DNA of 64,000 bases from Deltaproteobacteria bacterium IMCC39146 (GTDB lineage Bacteria > Desulfobacterota > Desulfuromonadia > Desulfuromonadales > BM103). The stretch covers positions 124,001 to 188,000 of the forward strand of contig JARUHP010000005.1 in assembly GCA_030005635.1 (NCBI GenBank), read 5' to 3'. A program made the position numbers and the translations under genes. Shown piece after piece: positions 32,309 through 41,308 of the stretch. The notes under the pieces were generated by a model that saw only the letters and a list, made by a program, of their open reading frames with translations, was not told where the DNA came from and did not search any database. Each line of letters opens with the position of its first letter. The stretch's first letter is position 1.

Positions 32309-33304
32309 ATGCGATCGGTCTTCTATCCACATCTGGTCAACGGAGCCTTTGGAGATTCGGCTCTCTATGTACGCATCGCGCATCGAGGGGAGGCGTTGCT
32401 GTTTGACTGCGGTGAATTGCATGCTCTTAGCCCTCGGGAACTCTTGAAGCTCCATGCGGTCTTTGTGTCCCACGGTCATATCGATCACCTGATTGGTTTC
32501 GACCACTTGCTGCGAACTTTTCTCTATCTTGACCGGCAACTGTATGTTTATGGGCCGGCAGGGCTGATTGATCAAATCAGACAGCGCCTGGCAGGTTATA
32601 CCTGGAATCTGATCGAGGGTTATAGCTTTGTACTGACGGTGCGCGAATGGGCCGCAGGTGAGCTCAGGGAATGTTCATTCCATGCTGAAAACCGTTTTGA
32701 ACCAGTGCCGCTTCGCAGTTGGCCGAGTGTCGATGGCTGCCTGCTCGCGACTCCTGATTGGACGGTACGCGTGGAGTCATTGACACATGGAAGTATCGCG
32801 TCCCTGGCATTTTCACTCGAAGAGACCCTGCATGTTGCGATTCACAAGGATGCATTAATTGCGCATGAATATCAGCCGGGGCCCTGGCTCACCCGGTTCA
32901 AAAGCCTGGTCAGACGCGAAGAACCGGACAGCCGCGAACTGAAGGTGCCTTTGGTGGAAGGTGGTTTCAAGCCGGTGTCGCTGGGGGTGCTGAAACAAAC
33001 CATTGCCCATTGTGAAGCTGGCATGAAAGTCGTCTACGTTGCCGATGCTGCCCCCACCACAAAGAATTGTCAAAAGATTCTCAATCTGGCCCAAAATGCT
33101 CACTTGCTGGTCATCGAAGCGGCCTTTGCGCATGCCGATCTCGACCGAGCCAGAGAGCGTAATCATTTGACGGCACGATTGTCCGGTGAGTTGGGCCGTG
33201 AGGCAGGCGCCGCCAGATTGCTGGTCTATCATCATTCGCCGCGGTACCAGGAAACCCCTGATCTGTTGCGCAGAGAGGCTATGGTTGCGTTCGAAGGGAA
33301 ATAG
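32309..33304 (+). CDS. Ribonuclease Z-like MBL-fold hydrolase
   Basis: About 331 residues from ATG at 32309; the longer TTG frame at 32264 runs through noncoding sequence. It shows the MBL zinc motif VSHGHIDHLIG near residue 53, a later YVADAAPTT region and a terminal YHHSPRY, in the order seen in RNase Z/ElaC relatives, which trim tRNA 3' ends. AGAGG lies just upstream. It is followed by archease and RtcB about 130 bases on, so a link to RNA processing is attractive. Exact activity (RNase Z against a related hydrolase) is uncertain. Confidence 0.82.
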   Translation: MRSVFYPHLVNGAFGDSALYVRIAHRGEALLFDCGELHALSPRELLKLHAVFVSHGHIDHLIGFDHLLRTFLYLDRQLYVYGPAGLIDQIRQRLAGYTWNLIEGYSFVLTVREWAAGELRECSFHAENRFEPVPLRSWPSVDGCLLATPDWTVRVESLTHGSIASLAFSLEETLHVAIHKDALIAHEYQPGPWLTRFKSLVRREEPDSRELKVPLVEGGFKPVSLGVLKQTIAHCEAGMKVVYVADAAPTTKNCQKILNLAQNAHLLVIEAAFAHADLDRARERNHLTARLSGELGREAGAARLLVYHHSPRYQETPDLLRREAMVAFEGK

Positions 33305-33437
33305 AGAAATCGTGCCGCTCTGGTAACATAAAGTAGAGAGATGTTTGTTCAAGAATTTCTCAGATACGGACTCCTCTGCGGACACAAACGATTAACCGCA
33401 CGGCAGGGTGATTTAAGAGGGGGTTGACCGACCCGTT

Positions 33438-33869
33438 ATGAACTGTTTTCGTTTGCTGGAACATACCGCCGACATGGGGATAGCGGCCGAAGGGGAGTGT
33501 CTTGCCGCCCTGTACGTGCAGGCGGCGCTCGGTTTGCGGCAGATTGTCACCGCCTGCAGCTATATCGAGCCGAGGACGGAGTTTCCGGTCGAGGTTCAGG
33601 GCGAGGATCGCGAAGAGCTCATGGTCAACTGGTTGAGTGAGCTGCTGTTCCTGCTCGAATCGAGGCGGCTGCTGCCGGCGGCATTTGAGATCGACACCCT
33701 TGAGATCGACACTCCCGGCGATTGCCGGCTGCGGGCGCGGGTGGCCGGGGAGGAGTTTGACCCTGATCGGCATTACCTGGAACGGGAGATCAAGGCGGTG
33801 ACCTATCATCGGATCGAGGTAGAGCCGACCGCCACCGGCTGGCGGGCGCAGGTCTATGTCGATCTCTGA
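33438..33869 (+). CDS. Archease, RtcB cofactor
   Basis: A 143-residue archease with the N-terminal LLEHTADMGIAAEG motif, the WLSELLFLLE helix and the conserved KAVTYHRIEV end, where Asp and His ligate a metal. Archease accelerates guanylylation and multiple turnover of the RNA ligase RtcB and allows use of other nucleotides. It lies 47 bases upstream of rtcB on the same strand and the pair forms an operon. Both genes are visibly GC-richer than the flanking repeat-rich sequence. Confidence 0.95.
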   Translation: MNCFRLLEHTADMGIAAEGECLAALYVQAALGLRQIVTACSYIEPRTEFPVEVQGEDREELMVNWLSELLFLLESRRLLPAAFEIDTLEIDTPGDCRLRARVAGEEFDPDRHYLEREIKAVTYHRIEVEPTATGWRAQVYVDL

Positions 33870-33916
33870 ACCCCGATCGGCCGGGAGAGTTTTTCACAGA
33901 AACAGGGGGGTGAAAG

Positions 33917-35365
33917 ATGGATGTCAAGGTTCAACAGATCGATTCCTGCCGCTGGCGCATTCCGCGCGAGGGGGCGATGCGGACCGACGGCCTGGTGTTC
34001 GCCGACCGAAAGATGATGGCGGCGTTGCAGAAGGAGAAGTCGCAGGCGCTGGAGCAGGTGCGCAATGTTGCGACCCTGCCCGGGATTGTCGGCCCGTCGA
34101 TCGCCATGCCCGATATCCATTGGGGCTACGGCTTTCCGATCGGCGGGGTGGCAGCCTTCGATGCAAAAGAGGGGGTGGTCTCCCCCGGCGGCGTCGGTTA
34201 CGACATCAACTGCGGGGTGCGACTGCTGCGCACCGAACTGACCGTCGATGAGGTCCGGCCGCGGATCGAACCGCTGGCCGATGAACTGTTCCGCAATATC
34301 CCATCGGGGATCGGCTCCCACCGGAGCGATCTGAAGCTGTCTCTGGCCGAGGAGCGCAAAATGCTCACCCAGGGCGCCTCCTGGGCGGTGGAGCACGGCT
34401 ACGGCCGCGCCGAGGATCTGGACCATATCGAGGAGAAGGGGACGATCAAAGGGGCCGACCCGCAATCGATCTCCGCTCGGGCTCTGGAGCGGGGCCGCAA
34501 TCAGCTCGGGACGCTCGGGAGCGGCAACCACTTCGTCGAGGTCGATCTGGTCGAAGAGATCGGCGACGAGCAGGCCGCAAGCGTCCTCGGGCTGTTTCCC
34601 GGTCAGATTACGGTCACCATCCACACTGGTAGCCGCGGCCTCGGCTACCAGGTCTGCGACGATCATCTGCGCATGATGCAGCACGCCGCGCGCAAGTACG
34701 GGATCAAGCTGCCGGACCGGCAACTCTGCTGCGCGCCGCTGACCAGCACGGAAGGGAGGCAGTACCTGACGGCGATGGCTTGCGCGGCCAATTTCGCCTT
34801 TACCAACCGGCAGTTGATCTCCGCCTGGGTGCAGGAGAGCTTCGAACGGGTGCTCGGCAAGGGTCCGGCCGCGATGCGCATCTCGACCATTTACGACGTC
34901 TGTCACAATATCGCCAAGATGGAGACCCACATGTTTGAGGGGAAGAAGCGGCGGCTCTGCGTGCATCGCAAGGGGGCGACCCGCGCCTTTCCGCCGGGTC
35001 ACCCCGATACCCCGGCCCTCTACCGCAGCGTCGGCCAGCCGGTTATGATCCCCGGTGACATGGGGCGCTACTCCTACGTTTTGGTCGGCACTCAAGGGGC
35101 GTTCGACGAGACCTTTGGCTCCACCTGTCATGGGGCCGGGCGGGTTCTCTCCCGGCACGCGGCGAAAAAGCTTGCCCGCGGCCGCAACCTCGAGGCGGAA
35201 CTGGCGGCGCACGGGATCGTCATTCGCGCCTCATCCCGCGCTACGGTGGCCGAGGAGATTTCCGAGTCGTACAAGGATGTCCTCGATGTGGTGAGCGTGG
35301 TCGAGCAGGCCGGCATCGGCAAGATCGTCGCCCGGCTGCGGCCGCTGGCGGTGATCAAGGGGTAG
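33917..35365 (+). CDS. rtcB: RNA-splicing ligase RtcB
   Basis: A 482-residue RtcB that joins RNA 2',3'-cyclic phosphate or 3'-phosphate ends to 5'-OH ends using GTP. Conserved motifs include MPDIHWGYGFPIGGVAAF, GGVGYDINCGVRLL (Asp and Cys metal ligands), LGSGNHFVEVD, TIHTGSRGLGYQV, and the terminal HGAGR with the guanylylated His. Full length. GGGGGG-TGAAAG precedes the ATG. It pairs with archease upstream; an RNase Z-like gene precedes both. It probably serves RNA repair rather than splicing here. Confidence 0.97.
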   Translation: MDVKVQQIDSCRWRIPREGAMRTDGLVFADRKMMAALQKEKSQALEQVRNVATLPGIVGPSIAMPDIHWGYGFPIGGVAAFDAKEGVVSPGGVGYDINCGVRLLRTELTVDEVRPRIEPLADELFRNIPSGIGSHRSDLKLSLAEERKMLTQGASWAVEHGYGRAEDLDHIEEKGTIKGADPQSISARALERGRNQLGTLGSGNHFVEVDLVEEIGDEQAASVLGLFPGQITVTIHTGSRGLGYQVCDDHLRMMQHAARKYGIKLPDRQLCCAPLTSTEGRQYLTAMACAANFAFTNRQLISAWVQESFERVLGKGPAAMRISTIYDVCHNIAKMETHMFEGKKRRLCVHRKGATRAFPPGHPDTPALYRSVGQPVMIPGDMGRYSYVLVGTQGAFDETFGSTCHGAGRVLSRHAAKKLARGRNLEAELAAHGIVIRASSRATVAEEISESYKDVLDVVSVVEQAGIGKIVARLRPLAVIKG

Positions 35366-35427
35366 GGCCCTTTCTGTCGGCCAATGCAATGATACGCGGC
35401 GCAACCTCTGCCGGAGCCGGGGCCCTC

Positions 35428-35523
35428 GGGGTCGGACCAGCTCAACCCACCGATATTGTAAAGTAAATGTCGTTTTTTACGCCTTATCCAGGCCTTAAAA
35501 GCACAACTTTGGCACTAAAATCA
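35428..35523. repeat. Family D repeat
   Basis: Starts GGGGTCGGACCAGCTCAAC; diverged copy with CCAGGCCTTAAAAGCACAA in the second half. Confidence 0.8.
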
Positions 35524-35552
35524 ATGGTGTCCCTGGAAACCTGCTTTACTTT

Positions 35553-36311
35553 TTAGCTCTGCAAAATTCCATCCACCGCATCGAACAGGTCGTTGCAGAC
35601 ACATGCCCCAGGTGTAGCAATTTTCTGTTCGTCTCCCGGCTGGTATTTCCCTGTTTTTACCAGTGCCGCCTTCAACCCGGCTTTCAGCGCACCATTAACA
35701 TCTGCGAAAACATCGTCGCCAACCATCAAAGTCTCTCCTGGTCGGCAGTTGAGTTGGGCCACCGCTGAATGAAAAAAGGCCGGAGACGGTTTGCCGAGGA
35801 CAATCGCCTCACAGTCGGCAGCATACTCCAGGGCACGGATAAAAGGTCCGGCATCCAAACTCATACCATCGGCCTCTTTGAAGTAACGATTATCACCAAC
35901 GGCCAACAGGCGAGCCCCCTTGAGCAAGAGCCGGAAAGCCTGGTTGAGATTCTCATAGGACAAGGCTTCGGCTGCATCACAGAGCACAACTGCGTCCGGA
36001 GTTTCCCCGGAGAACTCTTTGAATTCTTCTTCAATCGCAGGGTGAACAAGCAACCAGGGAGAGAGCTTATGCTCTCGCAGGTAACCCTGGACTGCCAGGG
36101 GGGCTGTGAATAGTTCCTCTTCACTGAGGGCAAAGCCCATACCCCTTAGCTTTTGCAGTATTTCCTTGCGAGAGCTACGAGAGCTATTCGTTAGGTATCG
36201 CATGGGAATTTTCTTTGCCTGCAGCTTTTGCACTGCTTCTAATGCCCGTGGCAGAACCTCGTTATCAACATAAATCGTCCCGCTCAGGTCGAGTAACACA
36301 CCTTTGATCAT
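35553..36311 (-). CDS. HAD-IIA family phosphatase (LHPP-like)
   Basis: About 252 residues from ATG at 36311, which has GGAGGGG directly upstream; the frame to 36362 lacks a site. HAD motifs are in order: LLDLSGTIYVD (motif I, with Ser at the second catalytic position, as in LHPP-type members), YLTNSSR (motif II), LGKPSPAFF (motif III Lys) and VGDDVFADVNGAL (motif IV). The cap is of C2 type. It resembles TIGR01458/LHPP proteins, which act on phospho-Lys/His or pyrophosphate. It stands alone between repeats. Confidence 0.9.
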   Translation of the reverse strand: MIKGVLLDLSGTIYVDNEVLPRALEAVQKLQAKKIPMRYLTNSSRSSRKEILQKLRGMGFALSEEELFTAPLAVQGYLREHKLSPWLLVHPAIEEEFKEFSGETPDAVVLCDAAEALSYENLNQAFRLLLKGARLLAVGDNRYFKEADGMSLDAGPFIRALEYAADCEAIVLGKPSPAFFHSAVAQLNCRPGETLMVGDDVFADVNGALKAGLKAALVKTGKYQPGDEQKIATPGACVCNDLFDAVDGILQS

Positions 36312-36449
36312 GGCCCCTCCTCGCTGTTTGCTGTTTCTGCTCATTATATCGCAAAGAGGCATTCTCGCAGGTCAGCTGCACGAGCCTGTCGGTCCCAGGG
36401 CCCGAGGTCGGACCAAGTCAAGTTGCTGGAACTGGGGGCACTTATGGCT

Positions 36450-36499
36450 GGGGTCAGGTCTTGAATGGTGCAACTTTGCACCATTCAAGACCTGACTCC
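36450..36499. repeat. Family B palindromic repeat
   Basis: GGGGTCAGGTCTTGAATGG / CCATTCAAGACCTGACTCC. It lies upstream of the bidirectional terminator and is lost in the copy at 30599. Confidence 0.88.
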
Positions 36500-36517
36500 G
36501 GTACTGTTTGAAAGGAA

Positions 36518-36550
36518 AGGCCCGCCATATTGACGGGCCTTGTTTGTTTT
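36518..36550. terminator. Terminator downstream of the 36-residue ORF
   Basis: AGGCCCG-N9-CGGGCCT with T-rich sequence on both sides (TTGTTTGTTTT on plus; TTTCCTTTC on minus), so it can end transcripts in either direction. Confidence 0.75.
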
Positions 36551-36659
36551 AATGGTGGCTTTTGGCTGGATGGAAAAGACGCCAAGTCCAGGCGAGCAGA
36601 AACGGACTGGACCACATTCCCAACCCCAGGATGAAGCCACCGATCATGCCTTCTTGCAT
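36549..36659 (-). CDS. Small 36-residue membrane protein
   Basis: Reverse strand ATG at 36659 with AAAGGAGA five bases upstream encodes 36 residues ending AKSHH. The centre (GGFILGLGMWSSPFLLAW) is one membrane segment, followed by a basic tail. A terminator follows the stop. The gene is too short for most automated calling. I recognise no family. The site and the terminator make expression plausible. The whole gene is deleted in the derived copy at 30599-30757. Confidence 0.6.
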   Translation of the reverse strand: MQEGMIGGFILGLGMWSSPFLLAWTWRLFHPAKSHH

Positions 36660-36869
36660 CGGTATCTCCTTTGAAGTTTTAATTGATTACCTATTTAGTA
36701 TACTTAGCACAGAAGAGATTTGCCTGGCAAGTCGACCACCCAAACTTGTGTCTAGAGTTTTATGAAAAATTGTCTCATTGTCCCTTCTTTAACGTTGCGC
36801 TAGCCTTTCTCTTTGTTAGCATGATGATATGTTGATGCTGGTTAACCTTAGACCAGAAAGGAGAGAACG

Positions 36870-37403
36870 ATGCCCCTCCAACTTGTTGACATGGACGTGG
36901 CCTCTGAACTTGAAGGCCAGCGTTCTGTCTTGATCATCCCCTGTTACATGTGCCCGGCCGTCACTGTCTCCGTAAGAGAAAACAAGCCTTTCCTGCAACT
37001 CCTCAGTCATTTTCTTAAATCGCCTCCTTTTGAAAGACACATCAAAAACCTACAAGCCGTTTTAAAAGAAAGAGGGGTTGAGTCAACGGTCTTTAAGAGC
37101 CGTTTTGTTGCTCACTGGTTTCTCTGCATGTGGTCTTCTGGCCGCCGCAGGAAGTTAAAAAGACAGCTGCGCAAGTATGATTCTGCACTCATTTTGGGCT
37201 GTGATTCTGCGACTGAAACCGTACGCGAGTTGATTGACGCAAGCGACTGCAAAGTCATTCAAGGCATGGACGTTGCGGGGTTCATGAACGCAAAGCTTAA
37301 ATTCCACCTGCCATGCAATGTCTCCTTTGAAGGCTGCCGGATCATTCCACTCTCAGAACAGAAAAGCGAAGAGGATTTAGAGTTAAATAATTTGTCGCAG
37401 TGA
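36870..37403 (+). CDS. Hypothetical protein, possible MTHFR C-terminal-like domain
   Basis: A 177-residue protein with Cys in IIPCYMCPAV and a Rossmann-like second half (DSALILGCDSATETVRELI, KVIQGMDVAGFMNAKL). The arrangement vaguely recalls the methylenetetrahydrofolate-reductase C-terminal Fe-S domain but lacks its full Cys set, so I do not assign it. AAAGGAGAG precedes the ATG. It is followed directly by a CMD-family gene with a 15-base gap and then a methyltransferase, making a probable three-gene operon. The control region at 36723-36841 is duplicated at 30641. Confidence 0.6.
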   Translation: MPLQLVDMDVASELEGQRSVLIIPCYMCPAVTVSVRENKPFLQLLSHFLKSPPFERHIKNLQAVLKERGVESTVFKSRFVAHWFLCMWSSGRRRKLKRQLRKYDSALILGCDSATETVRELIDASDCKVIQGMDVAGFMNAKLKFHLPCNVSFEGCRIIPLSEQKSEEDLELNNLSQ

Positions 37404-37417
37404 AAGGATCGTTGCTC

Positions 37418-37660
37418 ATGGATGAAAAATTAAAAGAGATGATTGCAATCGGGGCCTCTGTAACAGCCAACTGTATTCCTTGCATCCAGTATCACTTTGC
37501 CAAAGCGCGTGAAATTGGAATAACCGAAGCAGAGATCAAGGCGGCCGTTCAGGTTGGCAAGATGGTGCGAAAGGGTGCCGCTCATAAATGGGATGAAGAA
37601 ATTGGAGCCCTTCTTGCTGCCTCTTCAAAAGAGCAAAATTCAGGCTGTGGCTGTGCATAA
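37418..37660 (+). CDS. Carboxymuconolactone decarboxylase (AhpD-like) family protein
   Basis: About 80 residues from ATG at 37418 (AAAGGA nine bases upstream; GTG at 37400 would overlap the previous stop). The AhpD-type CxxC motif is present as ANCIPCIQYHFAKA, with conserved His, consistent with a thiol-disulfide or peroxidase-type activity. The C-terminus is Cys-rich (SGCGCA), unusual for the family and possibly metal-binding. It is the middle gene of the 36870-38561 operon. Confidence 0.88.
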   Translation: MDEKLKEMIAIGASVTANCIPCIQYHFAKAREIGITEAEIKAAVQVGKMVRKGAAHKWDEEIGALLAASSKEQNSGCGCA

Positions 37661-37706
37661 AGCATTGGCAATGCTTTAGCGACACATTGTTCAGCGAGAG
37701 CGTCTT

Positions 37707-38561
37707 ATGCGCAAAGACAAACCGAGCAGAACGGCTTTAAAGGTCGCCCTGGTTATTGTGACGCTGGGGGCAAAGCCAGGGATGGGAACGCTGCTTCCGC
37801 CCGGCATTGCTCAGGCTTCGCAAGATGTGCTTCTTGCTTCCGGTGCGGTGGGGCCTAGAACCATACGCTGGGCCGCGACTCGGCAAGCGGTGTCTGTGTA
37901 TGAGGCTTTTGACTGGATGCTGCCGGGCCAATTTGAGGCGTTTGCCCATAGAAAGGCTTTCTTTGAACGACAAGTAAGGGAGGGCATTGCTGCCGGAGCG
38001 ACTCAGATCCTCGTTCTTGGAGCCGGTTATGATACGCTCGGCTGGAGGTTGGCCCCTGAATTTGCCGAGGTCAGGTTCTTTGAAATTGATCATCCTGCAA
38101 CAGCTCGTCTGAAATCGAAAGGTATTGCTTGTTTGGGGAAGCGTAAAAACCTCTGCCTGATAGCGGAGGATCTGGGCAAACGCCGACTCGTGGATGTTTT
38201 AAGGGAGAGCGCATCATGGAACCAGAATGCCCGAACCGTCATCCTGGCTGAAGGCCTTGTGATGTACCTGCTTCCAGAAGCTGTCGCAAGCCTGTTTCGT
38301 CAGTGCGCAGAGATGGTCAGTGAGGGCAGTCGGTTCGCTTTTAGTTATATCCCAACAGGTGTCGATGGTCGTCTTGACGCAGGCCGATGGACGCGGTTAA
38401 TGCTCTGGTTGCAGACGGTTGTTGGTGAGCCATGGACCTGGAGTGTGCGGCCTGAAGAACTTGATCTTTTTTTAAAGAGTGTTGGCTGGGAACAGGCTCC
38501 GGAGCTGGAGGGAGCTTCCGGCAAACAAGGCGTTGAATTCTATGCCGTGGCAGCAAAATAA
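37707..38561 (+). CDS. Class I SAM-dependent methyltransferase (leucine carboxyl methyltransferase family)
   Basis: A 284-residue methyltransferase of the LCM/TIGR00027 group. The SAM-binding motif VLGAGYDTLGWRL is near residue 98, followed by EIDHPATARLK, and ILAEGLVMYLLPE near 180, all characteristic. Substrates in this family are mostly unknown (some modify polyketides or proteins). It lies 46 bases after the CMD gene. An N-terminal hydrophobic stretch (ALKVALVIVTLGAKPGMG) may be a membrane-proximal helix. Confidence 0.9.
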   Translation: MRKDKPSRTALKVALVIVTLGAKPGMGTLLPPGIAQASQDVLLASGAVGPRTIRWAATRQAVSVYEAFDWMLPGQFEAFAHRKAFFERQVREGIAAGATQILVLGAGYDTLGWRLAPEFAEVRFFEIDHPATARLKSKGIACLGKRKNLCLIAEDLGKRRLVDVLRESASWNQNARTVILAEGLVMYLLPEAVASLFRQCAEMVSEGSRFAFSYIPTGVDGRLDAGRWTRLMLWLQTVVGEPWTWSVRPEELDLFLKSVGWEQAPELEGASGKQGVEFYAVAAK

Positions 38562-38592
38562 GTTACGGATTGAGACAAAGTTGATTGTCTTT

Positions 38593-38641
38593 GGGGTCAG
38601 GTCCTGAATCTTGAATAAATTTAAAGTTCAAGAGCTGAACC
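38593..38641. repeat. Family B palindromic repeat
   Basis: GGGGTCAGGTCCTGAATCTTG with the inverse TTCAAGAGCTGAACC; close to the copy at 19614. Confidence 0.8.
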
Positions 38642-38719
38642 TTTATGACCCTTTATGATCCTTTCAACAAGTGACCCTTTTGAGTCAAGTGGTTGTTGTG
38701 TGCGCCCTGTCCCGCACGA

Positions 38720-40339
38720 CTAAGAACTGCAGGAAAGCATCGAACAGCCCGCCCGGTGGCGTGCCCATTCCGGGCGCTTGGCGGCAAACTCCTCGTATTC
38801 CGGTTGCTCCGCATAGGGCTGCCGCATCACTTGCAGTAGCTCATTGACCAGGCTGTGATCGCCCGCTTCGGCTTTGTCGATCGCCATTTGCGCCAGGTAG
38901 TTGCGCAAAACATACTTTGGGTTGACTGCATGCATGCGTTGCCGGCGTTCATCGCTGTCGCATCGGTCTTTTGCGACCCGCTGCAGGTAGCTGCGCAGCC
39001 AGGCAGTGATTTGCTCTTGGTTGTGCCCGGTCAAGGCGTCCGGCTGGTAGTAAGCCTCGCGCAACGGGGCGAGTAAGTTGGCATCATCCTGGTCTTTTGT
39101 CGGTGTCAGATCAGCCAACTTGCGGTAGAAGATCGTCATGTCGGTTTCCACCAGCTGCAGCACCTTTTCCAACTCACTGATCAAAGCCAGATCGGTCTCT
39201 GCCTCGAAGCTCTTCAGGCCAAGTTTTTGCGCCATCATCGCCTGCCAGCCTTGCTTGTAACTGTCCCCATAAATCTGCAGCGCCGCTTCCAGCGGTTCTG
39301 CCTGCTCGATCAGCGGATAGATGGCGTTGGCCAGCTGAGCGAGGTTCCAGAGGGCCATCTGGGGCTGGTTGCCGAAACGGTAGCGACCGCCTGCGGCGTC
39401 TGTGGTGTTGGGCGTCCAGTCGGGATTGTAATCATCGATCCAGCCGTAGGGACCATAGTCGATGGTCAGGCCGAGGATCGACATGTTGTCGGTGTTCATC
39501 ACGCCGTGGACAAAGCCGACGCGCATCCAGTGCACAATCATCGCTGCGGTGCTGCGGCAGAGCTCTTCAAACCACTGCAGGTAAACGGCCACCGAGGGTT
39601 CGCCCAGGTGGGGGAAGTCGGTGCGGATGGTATAGTCGAGCAGCTGGCGCAATGGCTCGATTTCGTTGCGTGAACTGAAAATTTGAAAGCTGCCAAAACG
39701 GGTGAAAGAGGGCGCGACCCGGCAGACCACAGCGCCCGGTTCCTCTTTGGGATGGCCGTCGTAGAACATGTCGCGGGTAACCTGCTCGCCGGTGAGCAGC
39801 AGGCTCAAGGCACGGGTGGTTGGTACGCCGAGGTGATACATCGCTTCGCTGCAGAGAAATTCGCGCACCGAGGAGCGCAACACCGCCAGGCCGTCGCCAC
39901 TGCGTGAGTAGGGTGTGAGTCCGGCGCCTTTGAGTTGCAGCGCCCAGCGTTCACCACGCTGGTTGATGATCTCACCCAGATTGATGGCCCGCCCATCACC
40001 CAGCTGACCGGCCCAGTTGCCGAACTGGTGGCCGCCGTAGCAGCAGGCGTAAGGGTCCATGCCGTGGAGCAGGCGATTGCCGACAAAGGCCTGGGCGAAC
40101 TCCTCTCCTGTACAGCTCGCTGGCTGCAAATCGAGCAGTTCGGCGACCTCTGCGGCGTAGGCGATCAGTTGCGGTGCAGCCACCGCCGTCGGTTGGACGC
40201 GTGAGTAACAGGCTCCATAGACCTGACGCACACGATTGCTGAGGTCCGGGTCGGCAGGCAGTTCACGGACGAAGGCGTTGTCGAACTTCAGCGCGGCCAG
40301 GGAGAGGTTGGCTTGTTGCATGGGGGCATCTGCTTTCAT
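38720..40339 (-). CDS. selO: Protein adenylyltransferase SelO (YdiU family)
   Basis: A 539-residue pseudokinase-fold AMPylase that transfers AMP to Ser/Thr/Tyr of redox proteins. Typical motifs are present: GHQFGNWAGQLGDGRAINLGE, LQLKGAGLTPYSRSGDG, and NTDNMSILGLTIDYGPYGW (metal-binding Asn/Asp). The conserved C-terminal Cys pair appears as GCSMLSCSS, the cysteine form of the selenocysteine tail found in other SelO proteins. ATG at 40339 is chosen; GTG at 40342 directly precedes it. It is monocistronic and GC-rich. Confidence 0.97.
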   Translation of the reverse strand: MKADAPMQQANLSLAALKFDNAFVRELPADPDLSNRVRQVYGACYSRVQPTAVAAPQLIAYAAEVAELLDLQPASCTGEEFAQAFVGNRLLHGMDPYACCYGGHQFGNWAGQLGDGRAINLGEIINQRGERWALQLKGAGLTPYSRSGDGLAVLRSSVREFLCSEAMYHLGVPTTRALSLLLTGEQVTRDMFYDGHPKEEPGAVVCRVAPSFTRFGSFQIFSSRNEIEPLRQLLDYTIRTDFPHLGEPSVAVYLQWFEELCRSTAAMIVHWMRVGFVHGVMNTDNMSILGLTIDYGPYGWIDDYNPDWTPNTTDAAGGRYRFGNQPQMALWNLAQLANAIYPLIEQAEPLEAALQIYGDSYKQGWQAMMAQKLGLKSFEAETDLALISELEKVLQLVETDMTIFYRKLADLTPTKDQDDANLLAPLREAYYQPDALTGHNQEQITAWLRSYLQRVAKDRCDSDERRQRMHAVNPKYVLRNYLAQMAIDKAEAGDHSLVNELLQVMRQPYAEQPEYEEFAAKRPEWARHRAGCSMLSCSS

Positions 40340-40427
40340 CACTTGATTCTCTCACGGCTCTTGCGCCCGGGGCAAGATGCGCTCAAGAGAAAGTAGCTGC
40401 CAGGGAGACTTGAAAGGGACAGGAACC

Positions 40428-40452
40428 GGGGACACTCAAGAGAGAGTGTCCC
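40428..40452. repeat. Family A repeat
   Basis: GGGGACACTCAAG...GAGTGTCCC, between selO and the DUF2270 gene. Confidence 0.85.
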
Positions 40453-40468
40453 TTTTCAGTGCCACTGA

Positions 40469-41215
40469 TCAGACATGCACCTCACCGAAGGTCAACTCTC
40501 CTTCGTTGGTCCGATGCCGGATCATGATGTAGAACAACCAGCCATAGAAAATCAGTACACCCACCAGGACGACCTCACCCGGGATGTAGCCGATCGCTGT
40601 GTTGTGCAGGAACTCATCGACCGAGTGGATAAACTCCGCCTCGCCTGTGCGGGGTTGCAGCACCGCGGTGGTGATCTTCAGCAGCCACGCCGCCAGCAGA
40701 ATCAGGAAAATCCATGCGTAGTTCCTTGCCAGACGGCGCGCCATGGCCTGGCGTCGACCGATCGTGAACCTTGGATTCCGCAACGTCTCTGAAAGTTGAG
40801 CGGACCAGTCGAGTGTCTGGGGAGACTTCGCCGGGTCGAAAAAATGGCTGTAGTAGTTTCGTTCCAACAGGCGTACACGGGTCCGAAACAGGTGGAAAAA
40901 GCGATAGCGACGCGACTCGATCTGCAGGAGAAGGAAGACCATGACCATGGAGAAGATAAGGACGGCATGGTGGGCACTGGTTGTGGCCAGGGAAATGGAG
41001 AGCATCGCGGCCACGGCGCCTATCGCCCAGTTGGTGGTGCGGTCGAGCCGGTCGCGCCAGCTCATCATGCGTGCCATTTCCCCACGGTAGTAGTGGGAGA
41101 GGGTGGTAATGTCGTCCTTCGTTTGCACTGGAAACCGCAGAGACGAATTTCTTTCCGTTGCCTCGACAAATCCGCTCGGCAAATCATTCTTCCTCGTTTC
41201 CTCTGTACCAGCCAT
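40469..41215 (-). CDS. DUF2270 membrane protein, copy 1
   Basis: A 248-residue predicted membrane protein of DUF2270. The conserved soluble start (LSHYYRGEMARMMSWRDRLD) is followed by membrane segments near residues 63-100 (AIGAVAAMLSISLATTSAHH, VLIFSMVMVFLLLQI), 167-185 (WIFLILLAAWLLKIT) and 220-240 (VVLVGVLIFYGWLFYIMI), with a basic loop between. Function is unknown. It is about 88% identical to the C-terminal part of the gene at 57622. GGGGGAA lies upstream of the ATG. A family C repeat separates it from its small partner gene. Confidence 0.88.
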   Translation of the reverse strand: MAGTEETRKNDLPSGFVEATERNSSLRFPVQTKDDITTLSHYYRGEMARMMSWRDRLDRTTNWAIGAVAAMLSISLATTSAHHAVLIFSMVMVFLLLQIESRRYRFFHLFRTRVRLLERNYYSHFFDPAKSPQTLDWSAQLSETLRNPRFTIGRRQAMARRLARNYAWIFLILLAAWLLKITTAVLQPRTGEAEFIHSVDEFLHNTAIGYIPGEVVLVGVLIFYGWLFYIMIRHRTNEGELTFGEVHV

Positions 41216-41248
41216 GCTTGTTCCCCCGATGCGCTTTGCTGCGAATAA

Positions 41249-41307
41249 ATCGGTGACAGTGACCTCATTAACCCGTTGTGCAGAGAACAGAGGTCACGGT
41301 CACCAAT
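41249..41307. repeat. Family C repeat splitting the DUF2270 gene pair
   Basis: ATCGGTGACAGTGACCTC / GAGGTCACGGTCACCAAT. In the paralogous locus (57622-58623) this sequence is absent and the two reading frames are continuous. Confidence 0.88.
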
Positions 41308-41308
41308 T

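Noticed and set aside
38720-38760. Selenocysteine at the SelO C-terminus
   Set aside because: The codons are TGC and TGT for Cys and the stop is TAG; no in-frame TGA.
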